Shown: one piece after another, positions 39,289-49,460 of the stretch
Numbering within the stretch: position 1 is the stretch's first letter
Layout of the letters: the number at the start of each line of letters is the position of its first letter
Assembly (NCBI GenBank): GCA_963931865.1
Contig: OZ007505.1
Coordinates: 10,777,474 to 10,841,473, forward strand
Reading direction: 5' to 3'
Length of the DNA stretch: 64,000 bases
DNA from: Axinella damicornis
Lineage: Eukaryota; Porifera; Demospongiae; Axinellida; Axinellidae
Notes under the pieces: generated by a model
Database searches by the model: none
What the model saw: the letters and a program-made list of their open reading frames with translations, nothing else
What the model was told of the DNA's origin: nothing
Position numbers and translations under genes: made by a program

Positions 39289-40373
39289 TCATTCCTCAGG
39301 CAGGGCGAGCGTCAGTGATGAAGGAGTTACACCAAGGACATCCAGGCATTTGCAGAATGAAGAGCCTCGCACGCAGCGTCATTTGGTGGCCAGGAATCGA
39401 TGCGGAGTTGGAGAGGATGGTGAAAGACTGCCATGAGTGTCAAGTCAACCGCAAATCACCTGCCCCCGCACCTCTTCACCCGTGGGAATGGCCTACCCGA
39501 CCTTGGGCCCGCATTCACATTGACTTTGCTGGACCTTTTCTAGGCAAGCAGTTTTTGGTGGTCGTGGATGCACATTCCAAGTGGTTGGAAGTTGTCCCAG
39601 TTTCAAACCTGACATCTCAGACAACTATTGATACTCTCCGAACCATGTTCGCCACACATGGTCTGCCAGAAATGCTGGTGTCAGACAATGGTGCATCCTT
39701 CACTAGTGCCGAATTCCAAGAGTTCATGAAGCGAAATGGGATTCGCCATGTCACATCCGCTCCATACCACCCAGCGTCCAACGGCCTGGCTGAGCGAGCT
39801 GTGCAGACGTTCAAAGAAGGGCTCAAGAAGGCTACTAATGGGGATCTACCAACACGGCTGGCACGATTCCTCTTTCAGTACAGGATTACTCCCCACACCA
39901 CTACTGGGATCTCTCCCGCAGAGCTTCTGATGGGTCGCCGGCTTCGCTCCCATTTGGATCTCCTGCACCCTATGGTGGAATCACGAGTGTTGGCTAGTCA
40001 AGGCCGTCAGAAGGCTGGACACGATCAACATGCCCGAGGACGTATCTTCAATGAGGGAGACAATGTCTATGTTCGCAACTTCTCAAGTGGAGCAAAGTGG
40101 TTGCCAGGAGTGATCACTACTGCTAGGGGCAGCCAATCTTTCAATGTGACCTTGCTGGACGATCGAGTTGTTCGTCGTCACGTGGACCACGTTCGAGAGC
40201 GGTCCAATTCGACAACTGTTGAGCCAGCAGACAGTTGGCTGCCTGACTCTATTGAGTCACCCTCTTCCCCTGCAAGAGAAACACCCCAGGAAGCGGCTCC
40301 CGACAATGTGACTGTTCAACGTTCGGGACGTATGCGTGTTGCACCCGATCGGTTTGACCCTAGTGCATACTAA
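39261..40373 (+). CDS. Gypsy integrase region, 370 aa
   Basis: This is in a different frame from RT/RNase H, overlapping it by 28 bases, so it is a frameshifted continuation of pol. An HHCC zinc finger (ELHQGHPG ... CHECQ), then the catalytic core with DFAGPFLG, VSDNGASFTS and GLAERAVQTF supplies the D, D and E residues. The C-terminus has a basic domain with WLPGVI and ends just before the polypurine tract. The catalytic residues look intact. Confidence 0.92.
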   Translation: MHPMGKPGIVIPQAGRASVMKELHQGHPGICRMKSLARSVIWWPGIDAELERMVKDCHECQVNRKSPAPAPLHPWEWPTRPWARIHIDFAGPFLGKQFLVVVDAHSKWLEVVPVSNLTSQTTIDTLRTMFATHGLPEMLVSDNGASFTSAEFQEFMKRNGIRHVTSAPYHPASNGLAERAVQTFKEGLKKATNGDLPTRLARFLFQYRITPHTTTGISPAELLMGRRLRSHLDLLHPMVESRVLASQGRQKAGHDQHARGRIFNEGDNVYVRNFSSGAKWLPGVITTARGSQSFNVTLLDDRVVRRHVDHVRERSNSTTVEPADSWLPDSIESPSSPARETPQEAAPDNVTVQRSGRMRVAPDRFDPSAY

Positions 40374-40384
40374 GGGTGGGGGAA

Positions 40385-40618
40385 TGTAGTATCTGTGACT
40401 CTGAACTATTAGCACTCTAGGTGGTGACTCTTTAGCAGTAGTTTGTACTCTAAGTGGTGATGTTGCTAATGTGCTACTTTGTTATGTCACTGTGTATTTG
40501 TACCTTTGTTCTTGTAAGGCTTATGTGTGACTTTGGTTTTGTATTTAAGTAGTCTTGTAGTTCTTGTAAGTCAGAATAAGAATTTGAGTGTTCCGTAAAA
40601 GCGTGCTAGTATACAACA
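40385..40618 (+). repeat. 3' LTR of the Gypsy element
   Basis: TG...CA bounded, 234 bp, preceded by the polypurine tract at 40372-40384 and followed by the target duplicate atagc. Confidence 0.95.
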
Positions 40619-40623
40619 ATAGC

Positions 40624-41190
40624 TACCAATCAGCATGTATAAATAGGAGCATAATAAAAGAGTAATCGTAATCGTGGAAGATTGAGTGGTTGGACTGGAT
40701 AATGATGAATGAATAATAGAGTAGAAGTGGATACTCAGACGGACATCTTTATCGGGAACTTGATTGTGGTCACTTCAATGTTGGCATCCAATCGAGCCAT
40801 CCAGTTCCCCGTCTTAACGTTGCAATGTTCCCTTATACAATACCCCATCATTGTACCTAACTTCAACACGTTGACCTATTCCTTTGAAAGTATCGGTAAT
40901 CTTGTTACTCTTGCCCTTGCCTTTTCACACCAGAGGGACTAAATCAGACTCTAAATCCAAATCACTACGGCATTTTCTACTTTTATTGAAATTACTGGAG
41001 GACCAAATTGTGCATCTTGGTCTGAATCCATGGCCATCTGCTTTTCATGCTGATGCTTCCGTGAAGTTGCTGACTTGTGTTAATTAATTCTCCTCGGTCT
41101 GGCAGCTGGCTTCTATATGTCATACTGATTTGCTTCTCAGCTGCTAATGCTTTCGCTTTATCAGATGTTCCATGCAAAGATGTTCTTTAT
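40624..41190. other. Intergenic between Gypsy and LINE C
   Basis: Nothing is recognised. Short frames only. Confidence 0.4.
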
Positions 41191-41343
41191 TTATTTATAT
41201 ATATATATAAATGGTTCCAATAGCCAAGGGCTAGTATGAAGGAACCGAAAGAAAAAATAAAACGGCATGACAGAACACAAAATAATAAGCAAATGGATGA
41301 TATATATATAATATCTTATACGTTAAGGAGTGAAATAAAGGTT

Positions 41344-42139
41344 TTATACAGTACTTTTAAATAAGCTAATACAAGGGTTAAAAACAAGCTCGGCAGGCAG
41401 GAAATTCCATAACTTAACAGAGGATACAAAGTAAGAGCTGGAAAACGCGCTAGTCTTAGCGAAAGGCTGTAGCAATTGTTTGGGGTGGCAAACTCTAACT
41501 TTTACATTTGGGCGCCAAATAAAAAGATCAGGAGGACAATAAAGGTGACCATTCAGAAACTTATAAACATAAAGTACTTTAAAATATGTTCTTCTACTAG
41601 ACAGTGTACTTAGATTAAGTTTAGAGTTGAGGGATACGGCACTTGCATTCCAGGACTTAGTAGCCATTCGGGTTGCAAACAGTTGAACACTTTCAAGTAG
41701 AGCAGAGTCTTTCTTAAAATGGGGATCCCAGATAATACAACCATAATCGAGAATAGGCAAGACCTGGGCTCTGTAGAGGGTCATAATAGCAGTTGGCGAA
41801 CAGTGGGGGGGAGAAGGTTCTGAATATGTATCCCAGGAGTCGGCGTGACTTGCAGGTGACAGTCATGATGTGCTTGGACCAGGAAAGGTCAGCTCATATC
41901 CACACACCCAGGTACTTAAAATGGGAGACTTGTTCAAGCTGGGAGCCATCCAGAAGAACATTAGGACACTGCAGTGAATAACGCTTGCTGCGGGAGATGA
42001 GCATGAACTTGGTTTTGCTAATGTTCAGGCTCAGATGGTTTTGAAGAGACCAATGGCCAATGGCATCCACATCATTTTGAAAGGCAATGAAGTCAGTGTG
42101 GGTTGTGCACGGGCTTATACAATAAGACATCATCAGCAA
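41344..42139 (-). pseudogene. LINE C thumb and C-terminal part
   Basis: It comprises NHLSLNISKTKFMLISR and FKYLGVWI, then a stop, then ADLSWSKHI and the C-terminal frame 41784-41344 (LPILDYGCIIWDPHF ... LWNFLPAEL). It continues the RT of LINE C across one frameshift and one stop. Confidence 0.82.
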
Positions 42140-43841
42140 ACATCAATAGCTTGGCACTTCGAGATAGGGAGCAGCACGACAAATCGTTGATGTAGGATAA
42201 AAACAACAAGGGTCCCAATATTGAACCTTGGGGCACCCCTGAACGGACCGGGAGCCAGGAGGAGCACTGGCCATTGAGAGTGACTCTCTGGAATCGCTGA
42301 GCCAGATAACCCTCAATCCAGCGGATCAGGGGAGAGGGCAATTGCAAGTGATAGAGTTTATTGAGCAAGGACTGGTGTGGGACAGAGTCAAAAGCTTTCT
42401 TATAGTCGAAGAAAACACAGGCAACTTGATGTTTGTTCTCCAGAGACTTATGCCAGTGATGGGTGGCCAAAAGCAGTGGAGTGACTGTTGACCTGCCCTT
42501 GCGAAAGCCAAACTGGTTTTCAGAAAGGAGGCCTTTAGAGGACATGAATTCCAGGAGAAGTTGATGGATGTGCTTTTCAAGAATTTTACCAACAATGGGG
42601 AGTAGAGAAATCGGTCGAAAAAAGCGGACGTCATCTCTAGCAGAGCTTTTAGGGATTGGTATGATATTTGATAACTTCCAATCGGCTGGAAGGCCACCAG
42701 TTGCGATTGAGAGGTTGAAGATAGATGAAAGAGATGGGGCAATAATTTGAGCAAAGTTGGTCAACATCCAGGCAGTAATTCCATCAGGCCCGGGGGCAGA
42801 ATGAGTTTTGATTTGCCTGATGTACATGACCACTTCGTCAGGAGTACAATCAAAACCGATCAGACTGTTTGGAGGTGACATTGGGTTGGAGTATGAAGGT
42901 GGATCAGTTGATGAATTGAAGCATCTAGAAAAGAAGTTATTCAAGAGGTTGGCTTTGTCTTCATCAGTATTAGCTGAAAGGGATCCATCAGACAAGGGGC
43001 TTGTGAGGGTGGCATTTCTTGGCTGAATTGTTCTGACAATAGACCAGGATTTCCTGGAGTTGGTGGTGGCACAAGCCATTTTCTCAAAAAAGGATTTCTT
43101 TGCAGAACGAATCAGGATGGTAACCCTATTTCGGAGGGATTTATATTTCATTAGCCAGTCGCGACTGGCAGAACGTTTAAACATTCTATAGAATCGTTCA
43201 CGCTTTGAAATTTCCTGTCGGATGTGATGGTCTATCCACGGGGTGCTGGATTTAATTGGGACAAACCTACGAGGGATAGAAAGCTTCATGGCCTCAAGGA
43301 AGGAGGTACTCCACTGCCTCCATACAACATCAATGTCATCAGTTGGTGAGGCAAAGGGAAGCTTGGAGAGGAGATTCCTGGCAAGAGTCATGTTGGCCTG
43401 CTTATAGATCCAAACACATCTCCTTGGAGGCGAGTGTCTTGACCTGGATTGTAGCTTGACTGAGGTCAATACGGAGTTGTGGTCCGATGTTCCTAAGGGT
43501 GGAAGCACCTCACAGGCCACCAAAGAGTTGGGGTTCGATAGCAGAACCAAATCTATAGTTGAGGCAGTATTTGGAGTGACTCTGGTAGGTTCGTTAACAG
43601 CTTGCGAAAGGCACAACTCAGATTGAAGCTGTGATAAGGCAGGGTAAACGGCATCGCCGGGATCTGTGGGGTCAATGTTAAAGTCACCACAGATAATTAG
43701 ATTTGTAAAATTTTGGGCTCGTAGGCGAGTAAGTGCGCTATGGAGCTTAGACATGGTGACCTTGTCCCCTTTATGGGGGGGGGGGGGGGCGATAAAAGCT
43801 GGCAACAGTAAAGACCTGTGAGTACGATTGAAGTTCAACAA
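42093..43841 (-). pseudogene. LINE C endonuclease end and reverse transcriptase
   Basis: The frame opens after the poly-G frameshift and has LIICGDFNIDPTDPG, TSDHNSVLTS, then RT blocks RFFRPISLLPIVGKILE, QFGFRKGRSTVTPLL, FFDYKKAFDSVPHQSLL, SGVPQGSILGPLLF and MFADDVLLY. It shifts at about 42130 into the thumb frame. Confidence 0.88.
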
Positions 43842-43855
43842 TGATTAGCTCAAGA

Positions 43856-44671
43856 TCAGGATGGGGGAACTGGACACGTTTGAAGGGAAAATTGGAAGCA
43901 AGGTAAAGTGCTACTAGCTCCTCCCCCATGGCGGTGCCTGTCCTTCCGCAAGAGGTTGTACCCATGGATGTGGACTTCATGGTCTTCAACGGCATCAGAG
44001 AGCCAGGTCTCCGACACACAAATGACATCAAACTTTTCACTTCCACATAGTCCTCTGAGTTCGTCAATCTTGGGTAGGAGACTTCTTGCATTGAGAGAAA
44101 GAATTCTCAGGTGGCGGAGGGAGTTTGACTGATGTGAGGATTGAGTAGTGTTTCGTGGTGGCTGGCTGGAGCTGGAATTACAGTTTGAGATTTGGGACAC
44201 GTTATGAAAGGGGAACACCTCTCTTTCACACTTGGGGCAAACCCAGCCGTCGTCAATGCTAGCCCAGTGAAAGTAGTCCGACTCACTCATGCCAACACAG
44301 ACACGGTGGCTCCAATTAAAGCACGCCTCGCAGTAAAGGCCGTCCTGGTCATCCCTAACTCCCCGGTTACACACCAAGCAAGGGTACTCACAGGTTGAGC
44401 CGGGGCCAGGGTTGCTGTGAACGTCCCCACAGGCCAACAACAACAGGACGAGGCTCCGGGATGAGCGGACGGGCCAGACACAACCACGGCGGGGCCTCAG
44501 CAAACACGGGAGGCTGCAGACACAACGAAATGACTGGCAGCGTGAGTCCACAGTGATGGCAGGACATGAAGGAGCCTCACAGAGGGATAGGTAGAGTATT
44601 AGCCTTGCCAACAGCAGCATCAAACAGAGAGCTCTGGAGTCCATCACCGACTTCGGGCGGCACGTGACCAC
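43856..44671 (-). pseudogene. LINE C N-terminal part: 2A-like motif, PHD finger, endonuclease start
   Basis: A hydrophobic N-terminus is followed by LVLLLLACGDVHSNPGP (about residues 75-90), which fits the 2A skipping motif D-x-(E/H)-x-NPGP. A PHD-type finger follows (CLVCNRGVRD, LYCEACFNWSHRVC, WVCPKCE), then the endonuclease motifs ILSLNARSLLPKIDELR, VICVSETWLS and KDRHRHGGG. The frame is lost at about 43900. 2A-like leaders are known in some CR1-clade LINEs of invertebrates. Confidence 0.85.
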
Positions 44672-45363
44672 GTGGGGTTTTCTTGCTTACTGTCCTGGTT
44701 TATTCGCTCCACACCATTAGTATTTTGTGGAATACCATGCCAATCTGCATATACTGGTGAGAAAAATCCTGAGTCAGCATTTGCAAATGGGGAAGGCATG
44801 TCCACCATTCACCCCAGTGTGAAGCCCGACTCCATGATGCCACAATCTGCTTCTCACTGAGGAGTGCTTCTTCTGTTAGAGGAACCGTTAAATGTGCTTT
44901 GTAGGCTACAGAACATTTTACGGCTACATACTGGTAGAGGGGCACTCAGCTACTCGTGTGATACGATTGCTCATAATGTACCCAATCATGAGTTTCTCAG
45001 CCGTATCCTTGCATGCCTATATACAGCAAGTTCTAGACCTTTTCTTTCCATGTCACTCCAGTCCAATACAATGCCTCGCAGATTTTTTCCAGGGTTGAAT
45101 CCCTTGATGCCTTCATGACACTGAGAAAAATGGCCTTAATAATGCAGTGGCATAAAACTCAGGATCTTCCTTATTGGTACGAACACGAGCCACTGCCTGT
45201 TGTAGATGTACGCTTCACGGAACTACGCACTCATTTACTCAGCAGTTAATCTCTCATCTGACAATCTGTACAAACATTTCTTTTATACTGTACATGAAAG
45301 AATGCACGCATGCACATATAATAAATATATAGCTGAGCTCCGGCTTCGCTCGCTCAGCTACTT
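44672..45363. other. Interval between LINE C and the minisatellite
   Basis: Broken minus-strand frames (for example 44945-44700 and a piece with GIQPWKKSARHCIGLEWHG at about 45050) look like old protein-coding debris, but I cannot name the family. Confidence 0.35.
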
Positions 45364-45440
45364 GCGAGCGTTGTATTCACAGAGTTCGCGCGCGGCGAAC
45401 ACAGTCCGCGAAAGTTGCGAACGCTGTATTCAGACTAGTG
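45364..45440. repeat. TTCGCGAACG minisatellite, left flank of the retroelement
   Basis: Units such as TTGTATTCACAGAGTTCGCG and GTTGCGAACGCTGTATTCA match the array at 48853-49310. The array is interrupted after GCTGTATTCA by the 45441-48850 element. Confidence 0.8.
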
Positions 45441-45504
45441 CCCTTCCCTCGCAAAGAGTACGAGAGAAAACTGTGGATGGTGAGAGCTGAAGAGAGTTTA
45501 CAGA

Positions 45505-48500
45505 ATGCCTGTTTGCTGCCGGTGTAACGGCAGTGGTCGCTGTATAAACTGCTCCTGCTCGAAGTCAGGCAGACTCTGTGTGAACTGTCTACCACTGCGC
45601 AAGGGCCATTGTAGGAACCGAGATGCCCCGACCGTTCAACCGCCCGCTCGTCCTTCTGACCTCGACAATTCAGACACATTGCCTGTCCCACCCGCTCCTG
45701 CCGACCCCGACCACCAAGGGTCCGCCGTCCTATCCGACCCGGACGACGCCGAAGCCCGCTCTGACAACGACAACGACGTTGTCACACATGTCACACTGCC
45801 AGACTTTGTGAAAGTTACCGACCCAAATTTCATGTGGGCCAACATCCAAGGTACAGAAATGGTACACCTGATCAATGAAGCATATCATGAAGTGGTTCGC
45901 TGGAAACGTAACGTATTCCTCGTCCCTTCAGGTAAAGTAGGCAAAGCTTTTGTCTCTGAAATCACTCGCCTTGTTCGTGGATATGCAGAGGCAACCGCTG
46001 TTGAGGGCGTTGCTCCAAAAGCAATGGTGGTGATGCAAGTTCTACTACTACAAAAGCCTCATGCCCGCTCCAAAGCTTGTGAACATGTGCAACACCTGTC
46101 TAGACGCCTGGACATGTGGAAGAATGGTGATGTGCATGCCCTAGTTCGAGAAGGCTCCGCAATACAGAAACGGATCAAACAGAGAAGAGGAAGAGTGGAC
46201 GATGAACACATAGCCCGCATCTTCTCGAAGCTAATGATGGAAGGGAAAGTTAAATCAGCACTGAGATATGTCTCAGACAATGTCAAAGGTGGAGTATTGT
46301 CTCTGGACAATACTGTGATGGTCAAAGGTGACAATGGACAACAGGAACCAAAGTCAGTACTTGATATTCTCCACTCCAAACACCCTGATGGAAAGCCCCC
46401 GTCTGAAGGGTCTCTTCTCTTTGGTCCTGTTGAGCACGTTGACCCCATCATATATGATGCCCTAGACGGAAAATCAATTCGTGATGCAGCCCTGAGGACA
46501 ACAGGAGCAGCTGGACCATCTGGAGTGGATGCTGATGGGTGGAGGAGGCTATGTGTCTCTTTCCAGGGTGCCTCCAATGATCTATGTGATGCGCTCGCCT
46601 CCCTGGCTAGACGACTTTGCACGGATTTTGTAGATCCAGTAGGAGTTGAGGCGCAGGTCACATGCCGCCTCATCCCTCTTGACAAGTGTCCCGGGGTGCG
46701 ACCAATTGGCATAGGGGAGACACCTCGACGGATTTTGGCAAAGGCCATAATGGGTGTTCTGAGACCAGATATCCTGGAAGTGGCCGGCTCCCTACAGCTC
46801 TGTGCTGGACAAGAGGCAGGGTGTGAGGCAGCAATCCATGCAATGCGTAATATCTTCTCCGATGATGACTGCGATGCAGTTCTACTTGTCGACGTGAATA
46901 ATGCTTTCAACACACTGAACCGCATGACAGCCGTACACAACATCAGGGTCCTCTGCCCTACCTTTGCAACGGTTCTAATTAACACTTACCGTGCCCCTGT
47001 CAACCTTCTAGTGGCGGGGGGAGGATGTTTGGTCTCAAAGGAGGGGACCACACAAGGGGATCCACTAGCAATGGCCATGTATGCTATGAGTATCCAACCA
47101 CTCATTACTCGCCTTGAAGGTCTTGCTCGACAGGTGTGGTATGCTGATGATGCAACAGGTGCAGGTACCCTTGCACAAGTGATGGATTGGTGGAGTGGGA
47201 TTGTTGCCCATGGCCCTGCTTATGGCTATGAAGCCAATGCCAACAAAACCTGGCTGATTGTCAAAGAAAGTGAGTATGATCATGCAACGTCGATGTTTGC
47301 TAACACAGGAGTCCGGATCACAAGGAGAGGCAAACGACACCTTGGAGCTGCCCTGGGAATTTCCTCATTTGTTGAAGAGTATGTTGGAGAAAAGGTGAAA
47401 GAATGGACTGAGCAAATCTATCGCCTCTCGAACATCGCCCTATCTCAGCCCCATGCAGCATATGCCGCTTTTACGCATGGCTTGGCTGGGCGGTGGGCAT
47501 ACCTTCTTCGCACTGTTCAGGGCATCAGCCCGCTGCTACGCCCCCTAGAAGATGCCATTCACCAAAAATTCCTTCCCGCTCTGACTGGCCGACCTGCTTG
47601 CAGTCCCGAGGAACGTGAGCTATTGTCACTACCTGTCCGCCTTGGTGGTTTAGGAATAAACGATCCCACAATGTCAGCACACACTGAGTTTGCTACCTCC
47701 ACACAAATCTCAGCCCCCCTTGTTGCCTTGATCATTGCCCAAGAAAACAAATATTCCATTGATCAACGAGAGCTTAGAAAAATCAAGGCAGACACAAAAT
47801 CACTCAACCGCAGGAGACTAGAAGAAAGAGCCAAGGAGCTGAAGAAAGAACTTAAACCACCATTACAGCGAGCCATTGATCAAGCGATGGAGAAAGGAGC
47901 CTCTACCTGGCTCTCAGTCCTCCCAATCGATGAACACGGTTTCAGCCTCCACAAGGGTGCCTTCCGCGATGCTCTGTGCCTAAGATATGCTTGGCAGATC
48001 CCACGACTACCTCAGACATGTGCATGCGGGAACAATTTTGATGTCAATCATGCCATGGTCTGCCCGAAAGGTGGATTCCCAAGCATTCGTCACAACGAAG
48101 TGAGAGACCTCACAGCCGATCTACTGACCGAGGTGTGTCACGATGTTGAGATAGAGCCGAAAATGCAAGAGCTAACAGGAGAACACCTTTTGCTCCGGAC
48201 AGCCAACACAGAGGACGGAGCCCGGTTGGACATAAAGGCACGGGGTTTTTGGGAGAACAGGTGGCAATGTGCATTCTTTGACATAAGGGTGTTCTACCCA
48301 AACGCACAAAGCAACCGATCGACCTCTGCCTACACCAAACATGAAGCCGAAAAGAAGAGGACCTACAGCCAACGTGTTCGTGAAGTGGAGCACGGATCTT
48401 TCACTCCCCTGGTCTTTGCCTCGACTGGCGGAATGGGAAAGGAGGCAACCGTCTGCTACAAACGTATCGCCTCTCTCCTTGCCCTCAAGAGGAATACAAC

Positions 48501-48660
48501 TTACTCGCACATGATGGCCTGGATTCGCTGCCGCCTCTCATTTGCTCTGCTCCGTTCCTCACTCATGTGCATTCGTGGCACCCGCTCACACCTCCACCGT
48601 GCCATCAAAAGCAGTGAAGTCTCCATCGACCTTGTTCGATGTGAGAGTCGCCTGTCCTGA
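45505..48660 (+). CDS. Reverse transcriptase with Cys-rich N-terminus and PD-(D/E)XK-like C-terminus, 1051 aa
   Basis: The N-terminus (residues 3-36) is CCRCNGSGRCINCSC...CVNC......C, ten Cys in 34 residues, probably a zinc or nucleic-acid-binding module. The RT centre has CPGVRPIGIGETPRR, LLVDVNNAFNTLNR (about 461), TQGDPLAMAMYA and VWYADDATGAG (about 545), so the catalytic Asp residues are present. The C-terminus has a CxCG...H....C knuckle (about 838-852), then GARLDIKARGFW and CAFFDIRVFYP (about 905-930), which resemble a PD-(D/E)XK nuclease core, and TYSQRVREVEHGSFTPLVF. The frame is uninterrupted, so it may be active. Similar proteins are common, unnamed, in cnidarian, sponge and fish genomes. 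Confidence 0.88.
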   Translation: MPVCCRCNGSGRCINCSCSKSGRLCVNCLPLRKGHCRNRDAPTVQPPARPSDLDNSDTLPVPPAPADPDHQGSAVLSDPDDAEARSDNDNDVVTHVTLPDFVKVTDPNFMWANIQGTEMVHLINEAYHEVVRWKRNVFLVPSGKVGKAFVSEITRLVRGYAEATAVEGVAPKAMVVMQVLLLQKPHARSKACEHVQHLSRRLDMWKNGDVHALVREGSAIQKRIKQRRGRVDDEHIARIFSKLMMEGKVKSALRYVSDNVKGGVLSLDNTVMVKGDNGQQEPKSVLDILHSKHPDGKPPSEGSLLFGPVEHVDPIIYDALDGKSIRDAALRTTGAAGPSGVDADGWRRLCVSFQGASNDLCDALASLARRLCTDFVDPVGVEAQVTCRLIPLDKCPGVRPIGIGETPRRILAKAIMGVLRPDILEVAGSLQLCAGQEAGCEAAIHAMRNIFSDDDCDAVLLVDVNNAFNTLNRMTAVHNIRVLCPTFATVLINTYRAPVNLLVAGGGCLVSKEGTTQGDPLAMAMYAMSIQPLITRLEGLARQVWYADDATGAGTLAQVMDWWSGIVAHGPAYGYEANANKTWLIVKESEYDHATSMFANTGVRITRRGKRHLGAALGISSFVEEYVGEKVKEWTEQIYRLSNIALSQPHAAYAAFTHGLAGRWAYLLRTVQGISPLLRPLEDAIHQKFLPALTGRPACSPEERELLSLPVRLGGLGINDPTMSAHTEFATSTQISAPLVALIIAQENKYSIDQRELRKIKADTKSLNRRRLEERAKELKKELKPPLQRAIDQAMEKGASTWLSVLPIDEHGFSLHKGAFRDALCLRYAWQIPRLPQTCACGNNFDVNHAMVCPKGGFPSIRHNEVRDLTADLLTEVCHDVEIEPKMQELTGEHLLLRTANTEDGARLDIKARGFWENRWQCAFFDIRVFYPNAQSNRSTSAYTKHEAEKKRTYSQRVREVEHGSFTPLVFASTGGMGKEATVCYKRIASLLALKRNTTYSHMMAWIRCRLSFALLRSSLMCIRGTRSHLHRAIKSSEVSIDLVRCESRLS

Positions 48661-48812
48661 ACAGTGACTGACAATCTTGTTTTTATAAAATAATCATTTT
48701 TGTTCCTTATTTTTGCCTATTCTGCATATTTCATATTTTGTATAATACTTTTTCCTCTTTCATGTACTTGTACACTTGTATTATGCACCAGGAGTGTATT
48801 ATTTTTGGTTTC

Positions 48813-48850
48813 AAAAAAAAAAAAAAAAGAAAGAAAAAAAAAAAAAAAAA
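48813..48850 (+). repeat. A-rich 3' tail of the retroelement
   Basis: Two A runs are separated by GAAAG. The minisatellite resumes directly after it with TTCTGAGTTCGCC. Confidence 0.85.
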
Positions 48851-48852
48851 AT

Positions 48853-49310
48853 TCTGAGTTCGCCAACGCCAACTTCGCGAACGCAGAGTACGAGTTGCGA
48901 ACGCAGAGTTTGCGAACGCTGTATTCACAGAGTTCGCGAACGACAAGTTCGCGAACGAGTATATACGAGTTTGAGTTTGCGAACAAGTTCGCGAACGCCG
49001 AGTTCGCAGAGTCGAGCACAGAGTTCGCGAACGTAGAGTTTGCGAACGCTGTATTCACAGAGTACGCGAACGCCAAGTTCGCTGAGTACGAGTTGCGAAC
49101 ACAGAGTTCGCGAACGCAGAGTTTGCATTCACAGAGTTCGCGAACGCAGAGTTTGCAAAAGCTGTATTCACAGTTTGCGAGTTCGCGAACGCACCGATCG
49201 CAGAGTACGAGTTGCGAACACAGAGTTCGCGAACGCGAACGCTACATTCACAGCGAACGCATTGACAGAGTTCGCGAACGCAGAGTTCGCGAACACACCG
49301 CTCTGCAACG
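48853..49310. repeat. TTCGCGAACG minisatellite, right flank
   Basis: There are over 20 degenerate units built on GAGTTCGCGAACGCA, with higher-order words GCTGTATTCACAGAGT and GAGTACGAGTTGCGAAC. The core TTCGCGAA is a perfect palindrome. Open frames on both strands (repeating EFANA and SRTQS) arise from the periodicity and are not genes. Confidence 0.88.
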
Positions 49311-49460
49311 CGGCTACTGCAGGAGTGCGGTTGCCCCTCGTATTATATTGATGAATTTTAATGACTTGTAGAGGCCCAAGGTGGCCCATCAGTCAGTAGC
49401 TACATATATATATAGAAAATGACAGACAAGTATAAGGACTAAGTGACAAAAATGAAGGAT

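Larger units (their letters stand above)
36188..40618 (+). mobile_element. Ty3/Gypsy LTR retrotransposon (Mag-like)
   Basis: A 4431-bp element with 234-bp LTRs at both ends differing at three positions by eye, and a perfect 5-bp target duplication atagc (36183-36187 and 40619-40623). A TGG-starting primer-binding-site candidate lies just after the 5' LTR (TTTGGCGACGAGGAT), and a polypurine tract AAGGGTGGGGGAA lies just before the 3' LTR. Order is gag, protease, RT, RNase H, integrase, typical of Gypsy. Three reading-frame breaks and a changed RT residue make this copy defective, although the LTRs suggest a recent insertion. Confidence 0.97.
41195..44671 (-). mobile_element. CR1-like LINE C (2A-PHD-EEP-RT), decayed
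   Basis: It runs on minus from about 44671 to a TA-rich 3' region near 41195 (TATATATATATAAATGG). Its domain order is 2A-like leader, PHD finger, EEP endonuclease, RT and C-terminal connection in what was one long ORF. Frameshifts near 43900, at a 14-G run (about 43777-43790) and near 42130, plus a stop near 41895, have broken it. It is only distantly related to LINE A/B. Confidence 0.88.
45441..48850 (+). mobile_element. RT plus C-terminal nuclease-like retroelement, intact ORF, inside a minisatellite
   Basis: The element consists of a 64-base leader, one 1051-codon ORF, a 150-base 3' region and an A-rich tail (48813-48850). Both flanks are the same minisatellite, so it inserted into the array. 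There are no LTRs. The A tail and single ORF with a nuclease-like C-terminus fit a non-LTR element using a restriction-like endonuclease (R2/NeSL-type arrangement), although the RT is quite diverged from R2. Confidence 0.75.

Noticed and set aside
46059..46985. 308-codon minus-strand frame
   Set aside because: Antisense shadow of the 1051-residue RT ORF, which has clear RT motifs on plus.
48700..49371. 223-codon frame with EFANA repeats
   Set aside because: It begins in the retroelement 3' region, crosses the A tail and reads through the minisatellite.
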